A stretch of 64,000 nucleotides of DNA from Nageia nagi (lineage: Eukaryota; Pinophyta): positions 171,802,001-171,866,000 of the forward strand of contig JBITNC010000001.1 of NCBI GenBank assembly GCA_050084985.1. The letters run 5' to 3'. A program made the position numbers and the translations under genes. Below are positions 12,914-24,969 of the stretch, piece by piece. Each line of letters starts with the position of its first letter. The first letter of the stretch is position 1. The notes below the pieces were generated by a model that made no database searches, was not told the origin of the DNA, and saw nothing but the letters and a program-made list of their open reading frames with translations.

Positions 12914-14053
12914 CTAGTCTCTCCTTGGGATGGTCTCCCCACGTCTTTTTCCAACATTTGCTGTTTTTCTAGAGTTTAGGATATTTCTTGATGGGATTCC
13001 ATCTTGGCCTTCTTGTTGTGTTACTATTGCTTGACTATCTACATTCCTCGCTTTTTTTGTTACCCTCCTTATTCTTTCTCCATCTTCCCCTTCCACAACT
13101 TCCATATTTGTTATCTCATCTTCTGAAAAATCTATATTGTAATTAATTTTTTCTCTGTCTATTCCTTCTAAAATCGACAACACTGCATAAAGGTTTGCTG
13201 TGGTTGATTTCTTCCATTGGACTTCTTTTGAAGTTGACTATTTTTTTGACGTGGTTTGTTTTGTCTACATTTCGGCTATATTCTTCTAATTTTTGCATAG
13301 TGCTCATAACTCTTACAAATTCCACATTGTATTGATAGATTTTCATATACAATTGGTTGCATCCATTCTCTTCCATCCTTTGTTTTTAATTTTATCTTCT
13401 TCATCATAGGTTTAGAAATATCTAAATTAACCACAAATCTTGCATCTGTAAACTTAAGTTTTAATCTTGTTGATCGCTCAATTGTGACAAGGGATTCAAT
13501 TGCTTTTGCAATTCCGGCTATTACACATGGGTGCCAACAAGATGGGAAAAGTTTGGGTAGTGAGACTCATGTTGGAATGAAGTTGAAATTCTCACTTTCA
13601 GGGGAGAAAGTATTCTCCCATCACTTGATAACTAATCATTTTTTCCCAAGGAACCATGGACCCATCTCTATCACTTTTTGTAGGTCTTGCTGACACTTGA
13701 ATAATAGAAATTCTCTTGGAAGAGCAACTAGGGATACCCATCCTTTTGTACTCCAACTTGCTTTCAGCCAACTTCGAATCATATCTAGAGAGGGTCGTAC
13801 CCCACAAAGCGACCAACAAGGGCTGATTTTAGCCCTCCTCTTCTTTATCTGTTATACTTTTCGGAATCAATATACTAACCTCATCATTAGAGAATTCAGG
13901 CTCCAACACCATCCCGATTGCCTCCTTTACGAATGGTTTTTCTTGTATCAACACGCTTTTCCATTTCTTGAGGGGATTTGGATCAAGTCGCAATCTTGAT
14001 TTATACATTGCATTTTGAATATCGTTAAGTTGCATTTTGGCAAGATTACTCAT
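12914..14053 (-). pseudogene. LINE ORF1 relic (DUF4283 and zinc knuckle)
   Basis: Minus-strand frames from 14053 down to 12914 give a second LINE ORF1. The stretch about 13540-13350 reads IAGIAKAIESLVTI, then RFVVNLDISKPMMKKIKL, then YENLSIQCGICKSYEHYAK. This matches the segment after DUF4283 (FVVNLDLSKPL...) and the start of a CCHC knuckle (C-x2-C-x4-H). The frame then runs into a charged tail. It is broken by several stops. No endonuclease or RT follows, so the insertion is truncated or was cut by later events. Confidence 0.6.
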
Positions 14054-14057
14054 TATA

Positions 14058-14172
14058 GCCTGTCGTACTTCTGTAACAGCCTGTCGTACTTCTGAAACAA
14101 TTCACCCACACTTTTGCTACTCAGCACTCGCCCTTCTATTACGCCACGCTCGCCCTTCTGTTACGCCACGCT
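14058..14172. repeat. Short local duplications
   Basis: Two direct duplications sit side by side. CCTGTCGTACTTCTG occurs twice in 14058-14092, and CGCCCTTCTNTTACGCCACG occurs twice in about 14128-14170. They mark the left edge of the longer repeat array. Confidence 0.6.
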
Positions 14173-14179
14173 CACAAAC

Positions 14180-15850
14180 CCTAGTTTGAGCCTCAAGTGA
14201 GTCTATCAAAGGACGGATCTGACATATTTTACAGCTTAGATTGCCCATTTCTATGAAGAGTGGAAATTGTTAAGAGGAATTTTGTTGGTTGTAATCATTC
14301 CATAGATGTTCGGAGGAAGAATGGTGCAAGCATTGGAACCTTTGCACTTGCACATTGACTCTCGGCATAATTTAGGTTCTCATTTGACAAGGAGTGAGCT
14401 TTTTAATTGAGAGTTGAGCTCAGAGTGAGTTTATTCAAGCAAAGGACCTGAAATTTGTTGTAGCTTAAATCTTTCATTCCTATGGAGGGGGAAATGGTAA
14501 GAAAACTTATGTACATAAGGTTGTAATCATCCTAGAGTAGTTTGAAAGAAGAATGGTCCAAGCCTTGGAACCATTGCACTTGAACATTGACTGCAGGCAT
14601 AATTATAGCTATCATTCTGACAAGGAAAGAAGTATTTATAGTTATCATTTGGAAGCTTTTTAATTGAGAGTTGAGGTTATAGTGAGTTTGCTCAAGAGAA
14701 GGATACGACATTGGTTGTGGCTTAGATATTTTATTTTGTGGAGAGTAGAAAATGCTAAGAGGACTCCACTGTTGTATTTGAGTTTGTAATCACCCTAGAG
14801 TGGTTTGGAAGAAAAACAATACAAGCCCTTGAACCTTTGCACTTGAACAGTCTCCTGCTATAATGACAGTTATCATTTTGGCAACAGGAGATATTTTACT
14901 TGAGAATTGAGCTTCAAGTAAGTTTACTTGAGAGAAAGATCTCACATTTGTTGAAACTTAGATCTTTCATTTCTTTGGAAAGTGTAAATTGTGAATAGGA
15001 TTGTCATTTTACTTCTTGTAATCACCTCAAAGAAGTTCGGAGTTAGAACAGTGAAAGCCTTGTTACCTTTGCACAGATTGATTCTTTGCATGAGTAAACT
15101 TATCATTTTCACAAGCAGAAAGATTTTTTTATTAAGAGTTGAGGTTAGAATGAGTTTACTTGACAAAAGGATCTGATGCTTGTTGTAGCATAGAACTTTC
15201 ATTTCTATGGAGAGTGGAAACTGCCAAAGAGATCTTCTGGTGTGCTTATGGTTGTGATCACTCATCACCCTAGAGTAGTTTGGACAAAGAATGGTGCAAA
15301 CCTTGGAACTTTTACAGTGCACATTGACTCTTGGCATAATTAGGGTTATCATTTTGGAAAGGAGTGAGCCTTTTAATTGAACACTGAGTTTTGACTAAGT
15401 TTACTCGAGGGACTGCTCTGACGGATGCTGTGGATTAGCTTTTTTCATTTCTTTGGAGAACAGTATTGCAAATAGGATTTTTGGTATACTTGCGGTTGTA
15501 AATTTGTATCACCTCATACTACTTTGGACTTTGGAGAAAAAATGGTGCAATCCTTGGAACCTTTGCACTTAGAAACGGAATCTTGGAATAATTATAGTTA
15601 CCATTTTGAGAGCTTTTTAATTGATAGATAAGCTTCTAGTGAGTTTATTCAAGGGAAGGAACAGGCATTTGCTGTATCTTGGATCTCTCCTTTCTATGAA
15701 GACTGGAAACCACTTAGAGAAAGAATGGTACAAGCTTTGGAAGCTTTGCACTTGCATATTGACTCTTGGCATAATTACAATTATCCTTTTGCTTCCACTT
15801 GCATATTGACTCTTGGCATAATTACAATTATCCTTTTTGCAAAGAGAGAG
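14180..15850. repeat. Degenerate tandem array, unit about 240 bp, about 7 copies
   Basis: A landmark like CTTGGAACCTTTGCACTTG recurs near 14334, 14566, 14827, 15056, 15301, 15552 and 15734. Between landmarks the units share further blocks in the same order: a TTTTAATTGAGAGTTGAG-like block, GAGTTTACTCAAG, a block ending CTTAGATCTTTCATTTC, TATGGAGAGTGGAAA and CACCCTAGAGTAGTTTGG. Spacings range from about 180 to 260 bp, so units have gained and lost sequence. At 15750-15840 a 46-48 bp piece is duplicated again. It has no coding capacity and lies in intron 2. Confidence 0.75.
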
Positions 15851-16149
15851 ATTTTTGAGCTTCTTGTGCATAAACCTATAGTGAAAGCTGTTTGATATTG
15901 TGATACCAGTGTAACAGTAAGAAAGGTGAGAAGGGTAGACCATTTTAACTTCACAAACTGGCACTTTTCACAGACATTATTTCCAGTGGGTGAGACTTAG
16001 TACTGATGGGGCTCAAAAGGGCCATATTCCTCTTTGCAATCTACCAACTATGTAATCGTGTCCACCAATGGATAAAGATTTTATTAGGTGAACTTGTGTT
16101 TCTCCTCACACATTGAGATCAGAAATCAGGGGTATCAATTTAACAATTA

Positions 16150-17330
16150 TGTCTGTTGTTTTGTGGAATTCAGGAAGGCCTTCAACACAATTCCTCAGCA
16201 CAAACTCATAAATAGACTTCAGTGACTAGGAGTTCCTAACATTGGTCTCACAACCATCTTGACTTTCTATAAGACCCTTTCAGGCTGGGTCCACATTGCA
16301 GAGGACCTACCGAATAGCATTCTCACCATGAGTGGGGTAAAATAGGGTTGCTACTCTCCCTGATTCTCTTTGGTCTTTACATTGATAAGTTGGAGGCCTT
16401 CATTATAGAGACCATTGATCCCAAGATAGGTTGACTCTTCCATGGTAGTCAGGTTCCCATCCTCCTTTTTACTGACGACATTGTTCTACTTTCTCACACA
16501 ATAGAGGGTCTACAAGGTTTGATGGATGCCTTAAGACTCTTTTTGTACTAGACAGAACTTAATGATGAACCTTAACAAAACTAAGGTCTTGACCATCAAT
16601 GTTTCCAAGACCATGATAAATCGGACTCATATCCCCTTTCGTGATAGTATAGTCAAGACCAATACCTCCTACGCTTAATTGGGAGTGCTCTTCTCTAGTC
16701 CCAGATTCTCCATGAGGGAGACGAACCCACCTAGAGTACATATTACATAATGGTTATGTGGCAATTTCTACACTAAAGACAATGCATTCAACTATATTGT
16801 TAAGACATCCCATCCAAACTTCATCTTTTCCAAACCCTAGTTACCCCCACAATACTATATGGACTAAGGTTGGGGACCAGACTTGAGGGAAACACATTGG
16901 GCCATAATAGAGAGGATTTAGGATTGTGTTTTATCTTGCTCCATTCAGAACAAGATGACAAATCCCCACCTTATCATGCTTGCAAAGTCAGCCTCTTCTA
17001 GTGTTGTTTGTTGCTTCTCTAATTCTTTTTCCCTATCATCTACATAATCTGACAGATCTTGGTGTAGATGCAATTAGACTTACTTCTAGGGCCTTGGCTT
17101 CATCAATGGACCTTGCTGCTCGAAGATGTTGTTGATGCAAGTTTTGCGAGGTCTCTAAGATACAATGTTTCAACTTTTCCCATGATAAGCTTTCTACATC
17201 CCAAGATGACTAGCCTAGATACCCAATGGAGTCACTGACATCAATCTAAGAGGCGATCTACAAGGCCTTCATCCAAACTACTTGGTTCACTCCTTTGCAA
17301 TCCCTCACACCCAAGTTGGCTCATTACACT
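16150..17330 (+). pseudogene. LINE reverse transcriptase relic
   Basis: Broken plus-strand frames read FRKAFNTIPQHKLINRLQ and LGVPN, then a WVHIAEDLP block, then FGLYIDKLEAFI, then ILLFTDDIVLLSHTIEGLQG, then NLNKTKVLTINVSKT and a LGVLFSSPRFSMRET block. These are the successive RT palm motifs of a plant LINE, with FTDD in place of the catalytic FADD or YADD box. The frame shifts several times. About 300 bases of likely C-terminal sequence follow to about 17.33 kb. It sits inside intron 2, opposite to the host gene, and probably belongs to the family whose 3' end is found at 5.9-6.8 kb. Confidence 0.7.
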
Positions 17331-17525
17331 TAGCCTCCTGGGGGCCCAGAATGCCCAACATGGATGCCTAGGGGTCAAGCATGCCAACAGGGGGCTTGGA
17401 GTGCCATAAATGCCAACGTGGGGGTCTAGGAGTGCCACGCATGCCCAACATGGGTTTGGGAGCCATGCATGGGGTCTAGGTGTCATAATGGGCCAATGTG
17501 GAGGTCTAGGAGTCTCCCCAAAGCT
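17330..17525. repeat. GC-rich degenerate minisatellite
   Basis: Short imperfect units of the type GGGGGTCTAGGAGTGCC and ATGCCCAACATGGG recur across about 190 bases. The composition (G-rich on the plus strand) contrasts sharply with the AT-rich surroundings. Open frames here on both strands are by-products of the repeats. Confidence 0.5.
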
Positions 17526-18629
17526 AGCGCATGTATACAAGTGGTCATCCATCCACTTAAGTGTAAAACAAACCTTGGAATTCTCACAATCAAGATCGGG
17601 ATCTCCAAGTATAATAAAACACCTAATCTATGCTTAGGGGGGAGACATCCCACTTGGGGCTCACAGTGGGGTCCATTGACCCATTAAGTCTTCTATCCCA
17701 AGTTACAATATGAAAGTATAATGCAATAATAAAATATATTACAAGAGGAATATGTTGGATTCCACAATTAATTACAATCATGCAAGGGAGACGTCACACA
17801 ACACCCAACAGGAGTCCACCATACTACATCCTTCTTTCAAATCTCCTTGGTTGAGGGAGCTCATAAGATCTCCAATGTTATGCCTTTGGTACAATGTTAT
17901 TAGATCTCACTAGGAAGCTACAGACCCCACTAAAAGCTTTGTTGACTTGACCTTGAGAACATCCGGTTTTCCTAAATACTTGGAAAGGTATTGTTCCATC
18001 CATGGTAAATGTTCAACATCAGCTATTCTTTTAGCACTAGTGATCAAGGTCCTAAATGGCCGGGCCCCTCTTTTTGAGAAGGATAATGGTGTGAAAAAGC
18101 TTGTAAATTAAGTTTTGTATGAGTTGGTTCACAAAAAATTTTCTATTAAGTGAAACATCTTTAATCAAAGAATATGCACATTGAAAATTGGTAACCTCCT
18201 TTGCTCTTCAATCTATCTATGATATTACCCTACATATACTGTTAAGGTATGTGCCTGAAATTCTTTTGATCCATCTAGTTTGTGGGGTCAATTTACAAAT
18301 GTATCATCCATATAACTCTTCCACCATTTTAATTTAATCTGAAGGTGGTTAAACCAAATTGTTCAAACATTTACAAAAAAAAGTTTGTCAATGGCAATTC
18401 CGATTATCTATTCATAGTTTGAAAACTGAGAAATTTGACTGGATAAAGAGTTCAACCAATTTTGTAGTTTCTTTTCCCACTAAATATTTGAACCTAATGT
18501 CTTCATCTAAAATACTATTATCCTTCAATTTTTAAAAAAAATCAGTTCTTCGAGTGTAACTTATCTCCACCATATACAAATGGCATCAGCTATCCTCCAA
18601 CCAAATTCAGCCATATACTTTGGGCATGC
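17526..18629. other. Unassigned intron 2 sequence
   Basis: I see no coding frame or clear repeat. It lies between the minisatellite and the left target duplication of the hAT element. Confidence 0.3.
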
Positions 18630-21600
18630 GTTTATCCCAAGGTTGGCAAACTTGGACTCAAGAATTACCCAGCCATGAAAAATTTGGAGAGTACTCGGCC
18701 ACTCGAAGAGTACTCGGCACCAAAACTTGGCAAAAAAAACACGAACATTTTGTGAAACAAAATACAAAAGCATATTTATATAAGGAATTAGAGAGCTGCA
18801 ATGATCATTGATTGTTTGTGACCATTAATGATAATCAAAAATAGTGAATACAACAATGTATATAGTCATAACTCATAACTCAAAAGTAAAGTAGTTCTAA
18901 ACTTCTAAATAGTAAAGTCTAAAGACTACTTGTGCTGGAATAAAAACTGAGTCTAGACTGTAAGAGTCTAACTCTAAAGTACTAAACTACTAGTGTTGCA
19001 ATCAATGCAACGGCCTCTTTCCCCTCGTCCTAGTCCTCTTATATATCCTCGGCTCACTCCTCATAGCACGTGGTGGTGAAGGATGTCGCACTGACACATC
19101 CTCATCCCCAATAGAATGCTCAACCTCAAGTATGTACTCATCCTTGTCCTCATCCTCAGCCTCATCCTCGGGCTCCACATAAATTGCAGCTGCTGCACTA
19201 GATGTACCTTCACCTACTCTAGATGTACCTTCACCTGCTATAGATGCACCTTCATCTGCTGCTTCCCTTTTAAGTCACTAGATGTCCTCCTCGGTGAAGA
19301 TGGGTTCCACATCTTTAGAAACCCAATCTACTAGTGGATCCATAGAATCAAGGTCAATGGCATCATAGCAATCTATGCCCTCCACTTGTCTAACATGAAG
19401 ACGAAGAATGTATTGGATGAACACAAGGTCATTCAAGCGTTGCTGGCTCAACCTGTTGCGTCTCTTTGTGTGAACGCTCTCAAACATGGACCAATTGTGC
19501 TCACACCCAGAAGCACTACAAGGCTGGCTCAATATCCTCAATGCCATCTATTGAAGATTCGGACACCGACCACCATTATCTTCCCACCAGTAATATGTGA
19601 AAAAGAAAATACAATTTCAAAAACTCAATCTAGCTTTGATAAAATACTAAATTACTAATAGTAAAAAGACCACATTTATAATTTTATTGATTTTAGATTA
19701 TTACCTGGTCGCAAGGTGTTCCTCGATATTTTACAAACAACTGAAGAAAGAACCCTCCCTTCGGCCTTCTTGTAGGCTAGCATCTCTTCTGTAACAAGAG
19801 CCCTAAGGTTATCATTAAGGATCATCCTCTCAATGCAAGTATAGAGGCCATCCATAACCTCGTTATCAGCCTCAAAATTATCAACATAGAAAAACTTGGG
19901 GTTCAAGTAGAACCCCGCTACATGTAGAGGTCGATGGAGATGATGGGTCCATCTCCTATCAATGATACTCTCAAGGGCATCCAATTTATTTATGTTTTTG
20001 TTATACATACGTTGGACAACCGCATTTGCCCTATCCATATAGATAGCCCATCGGCATCAAATCACCATCTACAAGACGAAGAACCTTAACCCAAGGTTGT
20101 GTGACCTAGAAATCATTAAAAAAAAACAAATTTAGACTTAAATAAAGAAAAATACAAACTACAAACTAACAAAGCTACAAACTAAAAATTGAAAAAAAAA
20201 AACATAAAAGAAAGAATTTAAATTACCTTCAAGGCCTTATCAACACCCTTCCAAAACAAGTCATCAAATACTATCTTTTGGACCTTCTCCCCATCATCAC
20301 TATGATGAAAAGAAGAATCCCTCCATTTATTAGTAATAAACATCCTCTTAAGAGGAGCTTCTGCTTCAAAGAGGCTTTGTAATACAAGAAAATTGGAGGC
20401 AAATCTAGTGATACCTGGACAGATGATCTCCTTGCCACCCGTGTGCTCTCTCATCATACTAAGCGCCCAAGTGTGGTTGTAGATGAATTTGGTAATTATT
20501 TTTGCTTCATCAACCACAGTTTTAATCCATAAGAGCTTGCCCATGTCCTCTAGCATAAGGTCAATCACATGGGCTGCACATGGGCTCCAAAATAAGGTTT
20601 TATACTTACTCTCAAGCATTTTACCTGCAGAAACATATGTTGAAGCGTTGTCCGTCACAACTTGGACAACATTTTCCACACCCACTTCCAACACCACTTT
20701 CTCAAGCAATTTGAAAATCAGAGATGCATCTTTTATTTTATCGGATGCATCAATCGACTTCAAGAAGACCATTGATCCACATGATGCCACCATGAAGTTG
20801 AGTAGTGTACGGTTCTTCGTATCTATCCATCCATCTAACATAATTGTGCATCCATGTTTGCGCCAATTCTTTCTTTGCTCATCTACTATGGCACGTGTGG
20901 TAAGTACTGCATTCTCAAGCAAAGGACCATTGAAATCCTTTGCGATAGGGGCCTTCATCCCTCTTCCAACATTGATGAATGCATTCACCATGGCTGCCCA
21001 ATAAGGACATTTGCAACATTAAAAGGAATGTTGCAATAGTACCAAAAATTTGCAGATGCTCTTCGGGCTGCTTGGATTTTATCTTTTCCCCATGATGTTG
21101 TGTCAATGGAAGGTTGTGCCTCTTTAGGAAGAACAAAAACCTTCCATGGTTTTATGCCTCACTAAAGCTGGAAGTGTTGAAATTTTCATTTACTTCTGAA
21201 CATGGATTTTGGGCAAATAAAAAATTTGACATTGAATCTTCAAAGCTCACGTTCCCCCTAATCCCTACACCAACTGCTATCTTGGTCTTTTGCTTTTCTA
21301 CCTTCTTTTGTGAGGATGTAGCAAGTAAAATTTGCATCTCACATACAACCTCAGGTGTAACAGAACAAAGTGCTACATCTTTACCTGGTATCCTTGCAAG
21401 ATGGTATTTTAATCTATTGATACCACCCCTATAAGGTATTTTGCAAAAATTGCAAATCACTTGACCTGAAAGATCACCCTTTTTGCAATACTTCCAAGCA
21501 ATATCTGTCCCTAGTGCTAGAGGAGGAAGTGCATTGGAATTGACATCATCTTCAATTTCCATCTGGAAAGTGAAAAAAAGTAAAATTCCTATTAAAAACC

Positions 21601-22137
21601 CTATAAAACCCTAACCCTAATTTACAAAAAAAAATCACAAAATATTCCAAAAATAACAATACCCTTTTGAAGTATAGGCATTAACATTAACATACAAAGG
21701 AAAAAAAATTCCATGGTGAAATTAAAAAAAAAAAGCCAAAAACCCTACCTCTTCAAATGCACAGTGAGAATTAAAAAACGAACAACTGGATCACAAGCTC
21801 TTGAGAAATTTACGGTGAAATGCTAAAAATCCACGGTGAAGCTTTTCTGATTGATGTTGAACCTTCGAATCTTCAAAAAATGACCTGGAGAGCAAAATGA
21901 GAGAGCAAATGAGAGCAAAATGACCAAACTGGGCAGGAAATAGGGTGACTGTCCAAAAAAATCGCCTTTTCCAAATCTATTTTGCCGGTTGCTGATTGAC
22001 CGCCGGTTACTCGCCGGTTAACCGGCAAAACCCGACGTTGACCAATTTAGGCCACTGCGGACTCGACAGAGGGGAGACTCACGGGTACCCGCGGTTTTCC
22101 ACAGGTTACCCACGGTTTTTCCTTCACTGATTTATCC
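18630..22137 (-). mobile_element. hAT DNA transposon with transposase relic
   Basis: The element occupies 18638-22129 and is flanked by a near-identical 8-bp target duplication: GTTTATCC at 18630-18637 and ATTTATCC at 22130-22137. Eight bases is the hAT length. The ends read CAAGGTTGGCAAA on the left and, on the other strand, CAGTGAAGGAAAA on the right. They are weak inverted repeats that both fit the hAT CA-R-N-G terminal pattern. The interior encodes a minus-strand hAT transposase with BED finger, DUF659 and dimerisation domains. It lies inside intron 2 in the same orientation as the host gene. The end assignment is by eye. Confidence 0.65.
19002..21562 (-). pseudogene. hAT transposase pseudogene (BED, DUF659, hAT dimerisation)
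   Basis: Starting from an ATG at 21562, a BED-type zinc finger (CNFCKIPYRGGINRLKYHLA) is followed by a stop and frame change near 21150. The DUF659 block (20218-about 21120) contains NWRKHGCTIMLDGW, VVTDNASTYVSAGKML and WSPCAAHVIDLMLEDMGK, with DNA acting as the expected Asp motif. Two probable introns have GT-AG ends: donor near 20223 with acceptor near 20106, and donor near 19705. The C-terminal dimerisation block reads ALRILSQPCSASGCEHNWS and HTKRRNRLSQQRLNDLV, preceded by an in-frame TAG. An acidic tail with GEGTS repeats ends at 19002. At least three disablements make this copy non-functional. Confidence 0.85.
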
Positions 22138-24405
22138 TACAAATATTGGGCATTTATACCTCAAATCAGCCAAAATCAATCAAGCAAGACGAATCAAGGC
22201 CGAAGTCAACCAGATTCAAGCAACCATTACCAATCCGAGCCTGTTCCACCAATTTCCAGCCAATTTTGTACACAACCCAAAGATGATAAACGCCCAGGCT
22301 ATGCAATGAATTTGGCTGGAGGATAGCCTTCCGCTTTTTATTTAGGCATAGAAAAGGTTTAGCACTCAATGTATCTGCAAAATTCATAACCAACATCAAT
22401 CAACCTTAAGCTGATGGATAACAATTGAGAGGAAGATCTGGACTTGATAATATTCTATTTGAAATATGTATTTCTGGCTACAAAATAATTAAACACAGTT
22501 TGCCCTCAAAATTCAAAGGATTGAGATTTCCAAAAAAAAAATCCAAATATTCCAGCCAACAAATTGCATGCATCTCATGAAGAATCCAGGCACATACACA
22601 CAGAGATAAACTTGAAGACAATAACTGGAAAGCAATTCTAAAGGTATCTGTAAAGAAATCTACAACAATAAAAGTCAAACTTGTTGATCTTAATCCCTTT
22701 GAAGCCATTCCAAGTCATTGGAATATTTGGATTATATGGACAGGTACTGAAGATAAGAATCTCCAAGGACAATTACGTCAAAAAATCTGAAGAAAAGGCA
22801 ATAAAAGATGATGCAGAGGATCAGCCTGTAGAAATTCAGGCAATAAAGGATGTCCACTTCAGCACAGGTTGTACTATATAAACTTATCTCTGTCTTCTTC
22901 CTCCTCCCAAAAGAATAGACATCAAGAAGTCATCATATAAGTGCCAAATGTTTTAAAACCCTCTATTATACCAACTAAAGGCAAAAATTTATGATCACTT
23001 GACCTAAGGCTTCTACCATCATGATAAAACTAATATTGTGAAAAAGGAAATCCATTTCTAAAGCATCTGTTTGACATTGTATTCTTAGTATGATTTTCAT
23101 TAACCACAGGAAAACTTGTTCATCATAATACATCTTTCACCCCATTACCCATTCTAGCACTTTTGATGTTCTGTGATCTATTTAAGTCAAAATCAAGTTT
23201 CATATATTTTCTGATACAAACAATCTCAGGATTTTAAAAGTAATTCACAATATCCTTCTCCGAAATACTTGAAACACCAACTAATTCTATATAAGTTTAA
23301 GATTTTATTGATATTTTTAAATGAAACCATAGCCTTGTGAAGTAAGCCACTATTCCAATCCCCCCTTTGAGTGACTCATCTAGATGTTCCTTCTACTACA
23401 TTTCATTTTTCCCATGCTCCAGAGTCCATAGCAGCTTAATAATGAGAAACCTACTTTCATATTACCTGTCTGTTAAGCATTGTTCCAATATGCAAAGCAC
23501 AACTTTTTTAAAGATTTTTTTTACAGAATCCACTTTACTCCAAGCCTTTAGATTTTGTTTTCCATGTTTTAGCTTTCTAGGCAGATTTAGATTGATCCAT
23601 GTTTTAAAGTATATTTGTAGCTTTCTTCACTCCATAGAGATTTTGCATGCAGGAAATTGATCAAAATTACCAAACTTGAAAGCAAAGAATGCTCAAGATA
23701 ATAATCTCCTTAAATGTTAGATTTTGATTCGGCCCTTTGTTCCTCTCTTAATATAAGAGAACCCAACTGTCAAGCGTATATTAGGCAAATATAACAAACG
23801 TTTATAATGGGAAAAGCTAATGAGAACCCTAATAGTCTAATAGGCAAGGGTACAATGAACCATACTAAATATAATCTATAAGTAATGAATATCCTTAAAC
23901 AATAATCCTTGCATCTTCATTGAGCCAGATATAAAATATATCGTCAACCAACTAAATATTCACCTTACTACGGCTTTATATAATATATTATTATATTAGA
24001 TTCAACATGAGACTTTTCTCGTATTCTCCCTAAGTAACCCTTTGGTATAATACACACCCTATCAAAGCAGTGCTCCAGGCTTGTGATTCATGCCCGATTG
24101 GTGACTGAAAAATATGCAAATGGAAAATGTGTTTTGATTCACTATTTCGGAAACAAAAAGGCATAAGATTCATTTGTTGCTTGATATAGTAAATAGTAAA
24201 AATTAAATTAAAATGGATGTTATTAAACCAATATGGGAAAAACACTATTGAGAAAACACTGAAAAGAAGAAAAAATTGCAGTCAGTAATTTCAGACTTCC
24301 ATAATGTACCTAACCATACCAGGCATAATCTTAATGTGAATATAATTTCATTGAAATTGATGCAAATTTGGGAGCTCAAGTCTAGGAAGATGTTAGAAAA
24401 CTGAC
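22138..24405. other. Unassigned intron 2 sequence next to the microexon
   Basis: I see no coding frame or transposon domain here. It is AT-rich and separates the hAT element from the 24-nt exon. Confidence 0.35.
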
Positions 24406-24429
24406 CTGCAAAAGACGTGTTGCCTAACC
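24406..24429 (-). CDS. DUF1068 / ELMO-NKS1 family protein, exon 2 (24-nt microexon)
   Basis: This exon is only 24 nt: GGTTAGGCAACACGTCTTTT plus GCAG. It is preceded on the minus strand by the acceptor TTTTTGTGCAG and followed by the donor GTCAG. It enters in phase 1 and leaves in phase 1. Joined to its neighbours it encodes GLGNTSFAD (the first Gly and last Asp are split codons), exactly the residues expected between IPS and CGKHDPEV in DUF1068 proteins. Without it the reading frame is kept (24 is a multiple of 3), so skipping would remove eight residues rather than kill the protein. Confidence 0.9.
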
Positions 24430-24612
24430 CTGCACAAAAATGACACAATAAAAATTATTAACAAGACAAAAGAGAGTAGAACATAAATATAATTACATGG
24501 CAAAAAAAGGTCCAAGGCTAGTGCATGAAATGTGGCATATATAACTTACCAAATGACCACAAAATAGTTTCTATTATATGTAAACTAAAACTGAAGAAAT
24601 AAAAATTAAGAA

Positions 24613-24969
24613 ATGCTAAGAATACATAAGGCACCAACATTGGGAAAAAAATATTATATATATAAATTAGTAAACTTTAAAGAAAAAACACAAGATACCT
24701 TGGATATGTTACAAAGAATGCATAATGAGCTAACAAAGTGCAACAAGAATATGGGAAGTATACGACCATATAACATCTCATTCAATGTGGGTGATAAGAT
24801 ATATTTACGGGCCAAACCAAATAGCTTGTTATTAATAAGAAAATATACACAGATGTTGCCCAAATATTATGGACCACTCTATGTGATACAAAAAGGCAAT
24901 ACAGTTCTTCATAAGCTACAGTGTTCTCCTCAAGAAGAATCATATAATGTTTTACTTTCAATTTCTTGA
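24613..24969 (+). pseudogene. Ty3/gypsy integrase C-terminal fragment
   Basis: A 118-codon frame reads FNVGDKIYLRAKPNSLLLIR and then MLPKYYGPLYVIQKGNTVLH. This is the GPY-type C-terminal segment of gypsy integrases (FxVGDxVYLRLxPY, KLxPRFYGPFxI). The preceding residues fit the helix with QADKHRR-like repeats. No integrase core precedes it here, so it is an isolated fragment. It lies in intron 1 opposite to the host gene. Confidence 0.65.

Larger units (their letters stand above)
10357..24405 (-). other. Intron 2 of the DUF1068/ELMO gene (14,049 bp)
   Basis: The minus-strand donor GTCAG follows the microexon at 24406, and the acceptor CTGCAG precedes exon 3 at 10356. The intron contains, from high to low coordinate: about 2.3 kb of plain sequence, a hAT element (18638-22129), a GC-rich minisatellite (17330-17520), a plus-strand LINE RT relic (16150-17330), an array of about 240-bp repeats (14180-15850), a LINE ORF1 relic (12914-14053) and about 2.5 kb of unassigned sequence. 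Introns this long and transposon-filled are typical of conifers. Confidence 0.85.

Noticed and set aside
17241-17687. Open frames across the GC-rich minisatellite
   Set aside because: They are produced by the repeat itself on both strands, with no family resemblance.
18671-18760. Alternative left end of the hAT element at CAGCCATGAAAAA
   Set aside because: The 8-bp flank GTTTATCC/ATTTATCC supports the end at 18638 instead, and the alternative has no matching duplication.
20483-21004. A 173-codon plus-strand frame opposite the hAT transposase
   Set aside because: It mirrors the minus-strand transposase, whose DUF659 motifs are clear. The plus frame has no recognisable domain and is a shadow.
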